In this document: piece after piece, positions 34,493-46,100 of the stretch
Layout of the letters: each line of letters begins with the position of its first letter
Position numbering within the stretch: the stretch's first letter is position 1
Assembly (NCBI GenBank): GCA_947579665.1
Contig: OX388350.1
Span: 28,863,393-28,927,392, forward strand
DNA: 64,000 nt
DNA from: Sympetrum striolatum
Lineage: Eukaryota > Arthropoda > Insecta > Odonata > Libellulidae
Direction of reading: 5' to 3'
Notes under the pieces: model-generated
Databases searched by the model: none
What the model was told of the DNA's origin: nothing
What the model saw: only the letters and a program-made list of their open reading frames with translations
Translations under genes and position numbers: made by a program

Positions 34493-35483
34493 GTACGTGT
34501 TACATATAATTACAAAATTTTAAAAAGAATTTCAAAATTTACAACAATCATACAATATTTAAAAATTTATTACAATATCACAATAATTAAACAAAAAATA
34601 TTCAAGAAATTAAAAGCTATGTAATCCTGAAATTTATAAATTTGGGTTAGAGAAATACATTAAGTATTTACTGAATACTGAAAAGAATTGGTTCCTTTTC
34701 AGCGCATACGTAATTTTTAGGCTTATATAGAGCCTGATGCTTTTGTTTCCTCCTATATCTTTATTTATTGATCCCGTAATGAGTAAATGATGACAGGTAA
34801 GTCTTCTCTTTGCTGGAAAGTAACAACTGATTACCTAATTAGGACACTGATTTTGAAATATTTTTATTCCATTGCTTATATAGCTACTATTACATATTTT
34901 TAATTCCCGCTGGATTGTTTCGTGAGTTTCCTACTTAATCAATGTACACAAATTATCCCTCACATGTCGTGAGAAAGTACATTGGAGTAAGTAGTCTTAC
35001 GTTGAATATTTTGGCGAATTTTCCCGTCGAAGAAAGCTTCGAGGAATCCTGCTAGAGGCGAATAAAAATACGCTTGATGCTAATGCCTTTCAAATTCTCC
35101 AGAAGCAAAAAAGCGCACGAAATAAGAACGCTGGCGTTTTTTGGCAGCTGGCGGTTTTTGCTGCCTCCCGCTCCAGATATCTGACTGACGCGACCACTTA
35201 AGGACGTAATTATTTGGCGAAGGAATTGTATACATCATTACAGGACTGATGGCCAACATATTAATGAAGCAGATACAATCTAAGTCCAAACAAATTCCTA
35301 ATTGCGTTTAAAATATCTTTAATGAAGGGATATCGTAGGTTTAGTTTTGAAATCGCCATCACCTGCGAATGAGCACGTTGCCATTCGCAGTTTTTGAAAC
35401 TTTCCTAAAGAAACATTTACTAACGGTTGAATGTGAACGGTTATGTTTTCAATCTCAAAAAAATCTGATGTGGCCAGCACATG
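34493..35483. other. AT-rich stretch, nothing recognised
   Basis: No gene or repeat recognised. A 69-codon minus-strand frame at 35,080-35,289 lies in a slightly GC-richer patch and has no known relatives that I can recall. Confidence 0.55.
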
Positions 35484-35683
35484 ACTTTCTCCATATATAT
35501 AAGATGTAAATATTTATCTACCGCAGTAATTTCGAACTCTATATTCCATCTAAACTTGGAAAATGAGTGATTAATATATATATATTATTATCTTTGACGC
35601 CAAAAACATGAATAATAATGTTTGACGGGACATGATCGATGAAAAACGATGAAATTGGCATTTCGCCCATAGAGCCCAGAGCA

Positions 35684-36317
35684 CCCACAAAGTACATAAT
35701 CAGCAACTTCCGGTTTATCAGTATTTCATAAATAACTCCTACACAATCAGTGATACAAAAATATGTTTCAACCAAAAGTTATAGTAAATGTTATTTTATA
35801 AAACTTTTATAAATAATAGTATATACCTAAATATCATATTTATGGAGATATTTTGAAAACCGGAAATGAGCTTTGAAGAATACAGCTCGACTTCCGGTAA
35901 ACCGATTTACTCCAAAAACTAATCAACTCTAAACACTGTAATAGAAATACTACATATGAAATTTGGTGTTGATCCGCCAAATAGTTTTCATGTTAGAGCG
36001 CCCACAAAGTACATAATCATCTTCTTCCGGTTTATCAGTGTTTCACGAATAACTCCTAATCAACCGGTGATACAAAAATATGTTAAATACAAAAGTCATA
36101 GTAAATTACATTATCTAAAACTTTTATAAGTAATACAATATACGTATATATCATATTTATGGAGATATTTTGAAAACCGGAAATGAGCTTAAATGAATAA
36201 AGCTCGACTTCCGGTTGACCGATTTACTCCAAAAACTAATCAACTCTGACAGCACACACCACAGTACTATATATGAAGTTTGGTGTTGATACGACCAATA
36301 GTTTTCACGTTAGAGCG
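35684..36317 (+). repeat. Two tandem 317-bp units
   Basis: The block starting CCCACAAAGTACATAATCA at 35,684 restarts at 36,001. The next expected start, 36,318, carries only CGTCCACTATC before giving way to CA repeats. Conserved landmarks are CTTCCGGTTTATCAG, ATGGAGATATTTTGAAAACC and GCTCGACTTCCGGT. Copies differ by scattered substitutions. Confidence 0.8.
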
Positions 36318-36324
36318 TCCACTA

Positions 36325-36325
<1 letters not shown>

Positions 36326-36357
<32 letters not shown>
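36326..36357. repeat. (CA)16 microsatellite
   Basis: Thirty-two bases of uninterrupted CA dinucleotide, followed by a short imperfect extension (TACACACAGACA). It sits where the third 317-bp unit would continue. Confidence 0.95.
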
Positions 36358-36362
<5 letters not shown>

Positions 36363-36491
36363 ACAGACATCATTCCGAAAATGGTCAAAACGTGTTCTAG
36401 GGACCCCAAAACATGTATTTCCGTTGAAATCTCGAAGTCGAATTTTTTCATGAAAACAATACTTTCTCTATACTTCGTATATGGAGAAAGT

Positions 36492-39460
36492 AATATCGAC
36501 GATTATCGCGTAGTTTTCATTATGAAACTTGGCCTTAAACTGTATTCTTAAAATTTTATTTTTCCGTGATAAAATGACGTATCAACTTACTCGAATTGTA
36601 TTTTTAAGCTCCAGTTCAAAACTTGACGAGAGAAAGCACTTGACGGATTAAATTTCGTTTATTATGCAATAAAGGTCATACATAAGTTAACTATAGTTAT
36701 GAGCAAGTACTAGGAATTCGTGAAAAAAGTCGCGGATCTGTAACTAATATTTTGTCTGTACAACAAACATTTATAGACATGTTTACGGAAATATATGGCT
36801 CCTTACGTAAATTATGTGAGCTTGTAAACTTGGATATCCTTTCTAAAAATACGTAAATTATATATTTCAATACCTTAAGCACAATGAATAAATCAATGAT
36901 TGTTAGTTTTCCATTTATTTTTGTAATCAGTAAATTAGTCAATTAGAAAAACGAAAATATTAAACACCTTCTCTGGATATGAGATTTAGGTTCAGATATC
37001 ATAATACAATAATTTTAAAACATCATTGATATAAAAATTGAATTAAATGATTTATTTCGTGACTATATTTTTTATTAGCCCTGACAGCCAAATTAGGCGT
37101 TTAATTTTTTGTTTTAAAGAGTAATTTTGCTGTCCATATTCCTCACAAAGAATAGCCACCAATGTGATGACTATGAATTCCTGAGAAACAATTTCTTACT
37201 GTTGCTACACATACCATGTTTTTTTACACGATGACTTCCATTACTCATGGGAATATATGAGAATAAAGATGTTCCTTACATGCTAGTCACGTGGGACCTG
37301 CGCCTGCGGCTGGTATGAAAATACGAGGCAATACTTTGCGTAGAATATCTGTGCAGTTTTTTGTAGCTGTGTTTTTACTGCTCCGTACTCACTCTCGGTA
37401 TAAAAGTATACTTTCGTAGAATGAAGGTGATCCCGTTCGGAATGACTAACGTGGTTGAAGCAATCGCTCGAGAAGATGCGCTCCTGTTGAATATGCGATG
37501 GCTCGATCCGCGAAATTGCGAATTTAAAAAGCGATTCGTCCGTGAAATTAAAATCGCCGAGGCGCATTGTAATTACGGAATTTCGCGATGTTCCGGAGCC
37601 TTTGGGGAATCACTTTTTCGTCTCTCCTTAATTTAATACGACCAGTTTATGTATGATGATGAGGAGCCTTAATCTTCATAAACTGGTTTCCTTCCGTCAT
37701 CAGGCTCGCGGCCAAGGAGGATATGGTGGCAACAAAGAGAAGATTTTGCATTTTCCGCATACATAACATTATGGTTTTCCTAGATCTTTGAGATTATGGC
37801 TTAATGTTTAAGAAATATGCTGATCTCTGTGTAAAAAGGCAGAATATTTTTGTACATGGGTGGTCTTGCAGCATCTCTTCGGTAAGACCTTTTCTTCAAA
37901 GCAGTATCTCCTCCTGATTGCACAACTCACATTGCGCATAAAGGTAATCTTTTTAAGCAGAATCCAAATGACATTATGAGTATAGGAAAATATTCCTAAT
38001 AGGAGACTTCTATGTAAGGACCAAGCAGCCTTTCGATGGGTGGCAAGTACTAATCATCTTGACTGTATTTCTCTATTCGAATGCTTTCTCGTATCATTCG
38101 CGGAAAAAATGAATTCTTGAATCGATTCGTTCTAGCATCTATTTTCCTAATCATATAACAGCCTATATAACAGGGTTTCCGCATTATATCAGTGACATCT
38201 TCTGAGAACATACTTTTGGTAAACTTCCAATTTAGTAAATTTATCCTGTGAATTAGGCTCCTATCTTCTAAAGATTCCCATTCGTAAATCATTTGAGGAA
38301 CTCCTACTATTTTATCGTAGCTATATTTGAGAAAATTGATCCATTTAAAAAATACATATTCTCTCTATTGTATATACAACTAAATATCTTCAAAGGATAG
38401 GTGTAAGAGAGGCCCACATTGGCATGACCACGGCAAATAAAGAGTTTTTTCTATTCTTATCTTTTGCTGCACCTTTTCTAATTCCCTTTTTCAGCAGGAT
38501 CACACACACTAAGTGCATATTCAAGATGAACTAGCGCTAAGTAACATCGCTCGCGAACTTCTTCTTTCCTACCCGCTGTTCTCTCAACGAAGCCGAGTTT
38601 TTGAAAAGTGCTTTCCTAAGTGGGCAAAGTTATCCATAAAATGGAGTAAATACTTTAAAGTAAGTCCCGCCTCGCAATAGCATGACCATGTTTTACTAAA
38701 GACGTTTGACACTTATCGTAAGCTCCTGTGTTTCACTGAGTTCATAGAATACATGTTCCACAAATGGTAAGATTGGAAGACTTTGTAATGGACGCAAGTG
38801 GGGTTTTCATTCAATCAAGAGATATAAGAAGTATTGAAGTGTAGTTTACAGCGCCCATACTACAAGTTCAACTGGCTTTGAGGGATAAAAGGTGTGCATG
38901 AGATGAAATTAGGATTATTCTTATCATACGAATTCCCAGCATTCACTTTACCCGGGTGGGGTAGGCAACCCTTGACACACGTTCAAAACATGGCACGCTG
39001 ATCACATGTTTCTGACATGCGAACCAAGTCCTTACAAAATTTACTTTCACTTTTTAGGGGACACCTTTCGTACCTTTTCGTAAAAACCTGTCGTAATTTT
39101 TTTAACGCGGTCAGTTATCTGTGCTGTACATAATCAATCACAAATAATATATCAATTATACATCAAATGGTATGTTCTAAAAAAATCTTGGTGGGAATTT
39201 TGAAAAAAATTAGATTAGATATTTGCCCGAGTTTAGCTTGGAATCTCAAAACGGTTGCCCCTTTACAAAAAATTCACTCGCAATTCTGCACCCTCCCCCT
39301 TTATAGTGAGATAGCTGTCTTGAGAATAATAATTTTACGAACTAATAAATATCGTAGATTTAAAACTCTTTAGATGAGTTCCGTAAAGGATATCGAATCA
39401 TTTACGGAACTCATGTAAAGATTTTAATACCTACCCCTCTTGCAGTATAGCATTATATTT
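36492..39460. other. Stretch without a firm gene
   Basis: TATAAAAG at 37,399-37,406 lies just upstream of an ATG frame of 71 codons (37,421-37,636; product begins MKVIPFGMTNVVEA). The ATG is too close to the TATA to lie downstream of a normal start site, and the product is unknown. A short hairpin (ACCAGTTTATG and its inverse) lies at 37,642-37,687. At 38,950-38,975 CACTTTACCCGGGTGGGGTA resembles the ends of the relic at 31,986-32,476. Confidence 0.45.
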
Positions 39461-39704
39461 AATGTGAAGCTAAAAATGGAACACCTTTGGGAGCCGATGG
39501 AAAGCTTCGTAAACGTGATTGTTGATATCCAAAGTGCGTACGAAACTGTACCCAGTAAACTAGTTTGGGAGGCATTACTTGAGAAAATGTAAGTAAAGTA
39601 TTAACCGACGTGATTCTAACTATGTAGAGTAATTGCTTACTGCAAGAAAGTCAGACTGTGAAGGTCCAACCGATTTTACTGTGGATCAGGATTTTGGAAG
39701 GGTA
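39461..39704 (+). pseudogene. LINE reverse transcriptase fragment, decayed
   Basis: The first frame (39,461-39,592) contains MEHLWEPMESF then VDIQSAYETVPSKLVWEAL and ends in a stop; this resembles the non-LTR reverse transcriptase block 'MEK.WE....FVDF..AYD...R..LW.AL'. In another frame, 39,642-39,704 reads RKSDCEGPTDFTVDQDFGR, resembling the downstream '.EPF.V..GVRQG' block. The catalytic YADD motif and everything beyond were not found. The relic has at least one stop and one frameshift and is non-functional. Clade cannot be assigned from this little. Confidence 0.6.
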
Positions 39705-42099
39705 ATTGTAGGTTTCTTTACCACTATTTTTATAGATCACTGAAAATTAAATATTAAAAAACTGAAAAAACGGAACGAATCATGGTAAATAAATTAAGAG
39801 ATATCGCTAAAACGAAAACGAAACATCGCCGAATGAAGAGAAATGTCGTTACATCTAGCGACAAACGGCTTCATTGGGAGCAATGATTGAGAATTCAGGA
39901 AGAGTATCGAAGGACCAATGGTGAGAAGACAGAACAAGATGGAGGACACTGGTCCGAAAAAGCCATTACCTGATAGAGTCGATATGGAATGGAAAAAGCA
40001 TGGTAATGATAACACTCTTCAGAGGGAAAATAACTGATGTGTTATCAACCAAGTATGAGAGGGTGAAGAAAGGAAGGACGCTTCATCACACGTCTTGTGA
40101 GAGGCAGCATCGCTCCAGAAAATAAGTTAACAAAAGAAAGATAGAATGCCATCAAGGATGTGCATAATAAAAAATTGGGAAGAGCTAAGAAGAGGATGAA
40201 TTAAATTCTCTTTTGATACTATCTGAACATCTGGACCCAATAATGGTTAGGATATAATGATTATATTCCTTGAACTTCGCGTTTTTCCATTTCGCAGTCA
40301 CTCCAGCTCATCACCGCCTTTCTCCGACGTTTCTATGGTAGATAGTAATATGTGGCAGATGATTTATGAACATTCATCTACGATCAAGAAAAAACCCTGA
40401 ATTCCCGCAAGAGGGGATTTCAACGTCTCCGTAATGCGCTGAACAAAACGACATCGTTAGGCGAGGAATGCGTATGACCACGGATGGAGAATTATTTTCA
40501 GCCACGAATGCTAGATAAAGAGCGCAGAGGTGTTGAGGAAATGGCCGACGAGCTCTTCGCTCGAGTGCGCATCTTGACGTTGACAGAACGTGATTAGGTT
40601 CGTCACAGCGGAAGGAAAGACGGCACCTGGCAGCAGCAGAAGCCATGCGATGAACTCATCCGGAAAAAAGTCCAAAACTTTCGCCCGAAGGTTCCTTGTA
40701 ACTTGATAGGACATAAACGTGAAACCCCCCACGTTTCACTCATTAATGTACATGCTGATGACTTGACGCAAAGTTAAGGTATTATGTGTTTACTTAAGGG
40801 AAAATTCCACGGTTATCGTCATTGGTTAAGTGGCGAGGGTATTAAGGATGGGGTGGGAGATTGTTCGCAAGGCTTGATGCTATCATACTAGGCTACGTGT
40901 AGTGGATTGAATGACTACGAAAGAATTTATGATCTTTTCCTGAAATTTTAGCTGGTGTCTATAAAGAGAATATTCAATACGATGTTATTAAAATAATATT
41001 CAGGGTAATAATGTGAAAATAGATATGAAGTAGCCAAACGATAGAAAGAACCTTAGATGAGCAGGAAATGTTTACAAGCAAGTTTCTGCTTGCGGATTGC
41101 AGAATTTTCTAAATTATGCGAGTCATTTCCGATTAAGTTCATAAGAGAAATTCGTGGAAATCTCCATCGTAAGAATCATAATTGATTGGATTTATTGTTT
41201 TATTTTTCAAATTATTCAAAATTACGTGTAATGTTTATTATGAAGGTAAAACTAACATGTAATTCCGGAGGTAATTGTAGCTTAATTACAAACAATACAT
41301 TCCTTTATTCATCCCATTCTTACATTGCATCTATTTTAGGAATTAAAGTATAATTTTAGCTCTTATCTATAACATATGCTCTCAGTTGTGCATCCATTAA
41401 AATTAATCGTTTGATTACCTGGGAATCAATAATTTGTATATATGGTGGCCATATTCGTGAACGAATTTATCGTAAACTTTTAGTGAATAAGAAATGATGC
41501 AGATTTAATTGCCGGAATGTTTGTATTAAGGGTTTGTTATGCATAATTTAATATATTCGATACCTTATTTAGTGATTAACGTCAGCCAAGATGGTAATTT
41601 ATTCTTTTTCAAGAGAAATTCTAACTCTTTATCGATTCATTACCCAATATGGAAACTAATACTAATAAACTACTACCTACACCACACAAAAGACTGATTT
41701 AAGTGCTTTAGTATATACTGGTCCTAATTTATCGTAAGTTGTAACTAGAGTCGGTGAAGAGGAGATTTCGTGAATGGCTAGTATCTGAGCTCCTATTCTT
41801 CCCATTTTAGTACTCAAACTTCGCTGATTTTGTAGAAAGAAAGTTACTAGAAGAAGAGAAAACTTTTTAAAGTCAAATACCATACTTTTACTACAAATCA
41901 TTGACTATGACGTGGACTGAGAAAGGGAAGAAGGTGCCCATATAAAAATTTTGCACCCAGCTTGACTGATGGTCGGCCCAATGTGTAACAGAGTCAATAA
42001 GGATGAGCGTGATCTAAATTTGATAAAAAATTATAACGGGTTGAGTTACCTCTCCTACTCAACACTCAATTTACCTAGAAAATTCACAATGAATTGATA
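39705..42099. other. Stretch without a firm gene; possible LINE remains at its start
   Basis: 39,780-40,210 is rich in A and G on the plus strand and could be more of the decayed LINE, but no further reverse transcriptase motif is readable. 40,300-40,740 is GC-richer with two overlapping minus-strand frames of unknown type. The rest is AT-rich with nothing recognised. Confidence 0.45.
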
Positions 42100-42760
42100 C
42101 AGGTACCTAGGTAAGTGTTGTTCTCATTCGACAATTTACGTATATTAAATGAGAAGACGCCCATGTTTCCCTGTTATCGTCCGCACATGTACGTTAAGCA
42201 GCCGCTAATGTTCCGAGCGAAGCGGCGTCCATTTGAAGCGCATGGCCTCAAGACACCCCATTGGACCAGACGGCTCCAAACTTTTCGAAGGTTCCGTAAC
42301 TTTACTTTATCTGATTAAAGAGTAATATCCGACTCTCGGGCGCCAAAAATGGCTCCCAATTTAATACGTCTTGTTTCACCTCATCAATATGTCACGAGGA
42401 TCGCGTTATAGTCTCGGTAGCGTGTTTGCGGAGCCACTCTGCAAACGGAATGTCGTCGTACCAGGCGTCGGAGACGCATTACCCGGCAGCCGCCTTTGAT
42501 GTATGCGTACGTCAGTGCTCCTTGTAAAGGGAAGGGGAGGTGGGGTAGGTGTAATGCACCCACGTTTAGCCTGGAGTTGTTACGTGACTGATGGGGAGAG
42601 AATGAGGTAATATGGAAGGGGAACGTTTCACGCTGTACCTATTTGAGGTGCTTCCCCCTGCTTGACCGGTACGGGTTCGCATCTCGGCTCGGGGCGCATG
42701 GAAATTTCCCCCGCCCGCTGAATTCTTAATCACCCCGTGTGATCCTTGTCTCATTGGGCC
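42100..42760. other. GC-richer island, no gene identified
   Basis: Raised GC and CG dinucleotides, most clearly at 42,170-42,740. Open frames of 62-67 codons on both strands show no domain. It could be regulatory, but no clear motif cluster was seen. Confidence 0.4.
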
Positions 42761-45204
42761 ATAAATGGATTTGGATTGTTCTTTAGAGGAAAATTCCCTT
42801 TCTCCCGTTGCTCATAAAATGGGTGCGATAAAATCAATGAATGGGGCGGTTCCAAATGGGGTGGAATTCCCGCCTACTCTCCCTAGGGACAACCATTTCT
42901 CTACTGAGAGAGGACACAAACTTAAAGTAATATTCATTTGTTATGTATAAACAATTTGGATTGATAATATTACAAATATAATAGAAAATAGCGATTTAAA
43001 TATATTTCCTCAGTTATTCTGATCTATCTCTTGCTATCATATTCTGATGATTGGAGTAGTTTGGTAGAGGATAGAGATAGGATAGAGAGAAATGAATCAT
43101 TCAGTTACGACCTCCTTCGAGAATTTTAAAGTAACTTTGAGGATTTTCGACACAAGGAAAAATTTTTAAATAAAACAAAGGTTTTATAAACAACACAAGA
43201 AAATTTTACTATCCACCTAAGATTTCAGTGGGAGACTAGTTACGGCTAATGGTAGCTATCTTCAAAGCTGAGGAAAAGTAAGGAGTATGATTTTAGAGGC
43301 AAAAAGAGAAAAGAGAGGATTGGTGGGTGAAAGGAGAAGGAAGTTGTTTGCAAAACCTTTGTTTTATTTGAAACATTTTCGTTTCAGTAACTTTTCTCAC
43401 ACACTAAGTCATCACGTAAATTCACGTACGGTCTTGAACATCGATACTATCATCTATTTAGTTGACGAAGCCGAGTTTCTTAGCTGTACTCCCTAATACA
43501 CTCAGGATGAAAATTTATAATTGTGTACCTTTTAGGAGATATTTCACAGTTATAACTCAAGATAACAGTCAGGCTAATAAATCTTAAAATATCATCTGAT
43601 ATAATTAACGAAATTTATGCATCTTTATGGAAATTGAGGGCAAATAATGACTCTTTAGTTAGAACGGTTTATTGCGAGGATTACAGGAATTAGGGTTGAG
43701 AGCACCTTTTGGTCACAATTACTCGCTAAAAATAGGAAAGCGGGAAGGCGTTTCTTTCCACTGCTCATGACTATTTTATCGACTTAGAGATCGTCTCTCT
43801 ATGTCCTTTCGACTGTATCGAGAAATGAAGTTGTAATACAATTTCATTGGTGAAATCATTAATGTGAATTGAGCATCGTGGATGATTAACTATTATAAAT
43901 CCATTAAACCGATATATTTAGGTATTTTATTTGTGAAAGGCTATAAATACACTGGTAGAATGTCTCAGTAAAGTTCCAAACTTTGTGGTAATTGTGTTGA
44001 AATCTACTTAGTCTGATTTTCTGTGTTTTACATCCAAACCATATCCTAAAATTACACCTCTATGTTTCGGATTACTAGTTCAAGAGTGGGCCGAGTTGGG
44101 CCGCTCCTGTCAACCTACCTTATCTCTTATTCATTCCAGTGAAGTCTCAAGAATAGTTAAGATGCGTCATCTGTATCTTCATGGTTATTTTACCCACACA
44201 TTGTAATTCAAACCTGGTATTATGAGAAAATGCGACACTTCGATGACATAGAAATGGTATGAATTGGTAAGTTTTACAGATCACTGATTGTGCTGTCTAA
44301 ATGTAATGGAACAGTACAAACACTTTAAGTAATAATCCGTTACTTTATGCTGTGTCATCCATTTGGGTTGTGAAAACCTTCCCAGCAATTTAGAAACGGT
44401 TATTTTTATTCCATTTTTCGGAAATTTTCCAATTCACACGTTTTTTTCTCGCAATCAGCAATTTGCTTTTCTTCCACTGTAGATTAAAAATCACTGTTCA
44501 AGTTAATGCATCAATGGATTCAACTGTGAGGAAAAATCTCCTAAAATTAAAAGAACATAAAATTGCCAGCAATTTCCCTCGGTTTAGAATTGGCGTATTT
44601 GCATATATATTAAACTGGCGTGTATAAGTGATTTGCATGGAAATTTCGGGTATTTTCTCTGATATTCGTGATTTTTTTATGTGAATCTGAGCAAATGTGA
44701 TCTAATCCTAAAGTGATGCAAGAGCGAAATTTGATTATCGGAAAAACGGTTTTAGTAAAATGCTACATTAAAATGTTTGACTTTATTACCCTAATCCTCT
44801 TTCAACTTTTAAACTATTCCACTAACTTGAATTTTGAACGCCTGATCTTACTAAAGTAGATGTCAATAAATAAAATTCGAATTTTCATAGAAACCCAGAA
44901 TTGGAATACATTCCTGATCTTTGTTAATTTCATCTAAGTTTGTTTTTAGAAGAGAAAGTAAATTATATAGATTAAAAACAAAAATATTCTAATTTTAAGC
45001 TTTTACTTTTGACTGTGGCAATATTGCTCTATATCTTTTTTTATTTACGAATGAACTAAAATAGGTAATCATAGCTTTATTATAAAATAATCGATGTCTG
45101 AATTTTTTTCTCTCATAATTGCCAATTATTTTGAATTGGAATATGGATAGGAAATAACTGTGCATGAAAAGTCGTGCGATTTACATCCAAGGATACAGAA
45201 GTGA
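42761..45204. other. AT-rich stretch, nothing firmly recognised
   Basis: No gene recognised. At 44,080-44,105, GAGTGGGCCGAGTTGGGCCG is reminiscent of the end words of the pogo-like element at 22,232 but too short to assign. Confidence 0.5.
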
Positions 45205-45292
45205 AAATAACGATATGATTGAGACTCGAACCTAGGTCTCGCACTTTTACGGGCAAGTAACCACTAAAATACCATGCCACATTCCTCTAATT
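45205..45292 (-). repeat. tRNA-derived relic with box A and box B
   Basis: On the minus strand TGGTATTTTAGTGGTTACTT resembles the D-arm region of a tRNA (box A) and AGGTTCGAGTCTC, about 30 bases later, matches box B. The spacing is tRNA-like, but anticodon and T stems do not pair properly and no acceptor stem is present. Best read as a tRNA pseudogene or the head of a SINE. Confidence 0.5.
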
Positions 45293-45429
45293 TTGAATGG
45301 ATATGTAGAGCAAACGTTTAGCCTGAGTTTTGACAACAGGAGCAATTAGTGATGCCAAGAATAAACATGCGACTTCCGGATCTCGGTGACAACAATCCTA
45401 ATAGAGCCATGATTCTATAAGGTATCATC

Positions 45430-46100
45430 TTTCAGCGTCTTCATCCCCAACTCGTGGAAATTCCATCCCAAAGTGCGAATGCCATGCAGATTCGCGGCCA
45501 GCTTGCGATAGAACTCGTTCTCATCAACCCCATTAGTTCCCTGCTGGGCCATAGGAGTGTGTGGTCGAGAGATCCGACCAGAAAGAGGCGGAGGAATGGC
45601 GGAGTAGCCGAGGGCGAGAAAAGAGGCTTTCTTTCGAAAAAAATAGTCTCCACAGATCTATCTCGCTGGCTCATCTCTCCCGCACCCCATCCGTTACCTC
45701 CCTCCCTCTCCTCCATCGCCATCTGGTCCTTTCTTCTTCCTCTCTCTTCGTACTCTCAATCTCATCTCCTGATTGATACGAGTCATTCGTTACCGCGACT
45801 ATTAATGCAACCCGCCGCGCATCTCGCCGCTGTTAATTCGGTTCGCGGACCGAAAAAGGTTCTGCGGCCCTCGTGAAGGGACCCTACGCCCCCCTTGGCC
45901 AATTAGCTCCCTCCTTGGATGGAAGGCAGAGTCATCGTCTCACTTACGGATTGCAATTTGTGCGGCCGAAAGAAGAGTTTTATTCCGTAGTGGTGTCGCT
46001 GGTGGCTGAGGGCCATCTTTGGATGGAGGGATGGCCGGTGTTTACGGTTCACAAAAATAGACCTTTTGTTATCGCTGGGAATATTTCCGAGTTTTGAGTG
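45430..46100. other. GC-richer island with a pyrimidine tract, no gene identified
   Basis: 45,660-45,780 is strongly C/T-biased on the plus strand. A 140-codon frame (45,454-45,876) opens with GTG and has no recognisable domain. Other frames on both strands are of similar quality, as expected for stop-poor GC-rich noncoding DNA. Confidence 0.4.

Larger units (their letters stand above)
35484..36491. mobile_element. Candidate 1-kb element with short inverted ends and internal tandem repeats
   Basis: The left end ACTTTCTCCATATA (35,484) is matched in inverse by the right end TATATGGAGAAAGT ending at 36,491. The right terminus is itself a near-palindrome (36,460-36,492). Between the ends are two 317-bp tandem units, the start of a third and a (CA)16 microsatellite. 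No transposase is encoded. The inverted ends and internal repeats suggest a non-autonomous DNA element, but no target duplication could be confirmed. Confidence 0.5.

Noticed and set aside
36460..36492. microRNA hairpin
   Set aside because: The stem is short, the loop tiny and the sequence is the inverse of the left end of the surrounding element, so a transposon terminus explains it better.
44080..44105. Another end of the pogo-like family
   Set aside because: The similarity (GGGCCGAGTTGGGCC) is short and no partner end was found nearby.
45205..45292. A functional tRNA gene on the minus strand
   Set aside because: Box A and box B are good, but the anticodon and T stems do not pair and no acceptor stem or discriminator is seen; treated as a SINE or tRNA relic.
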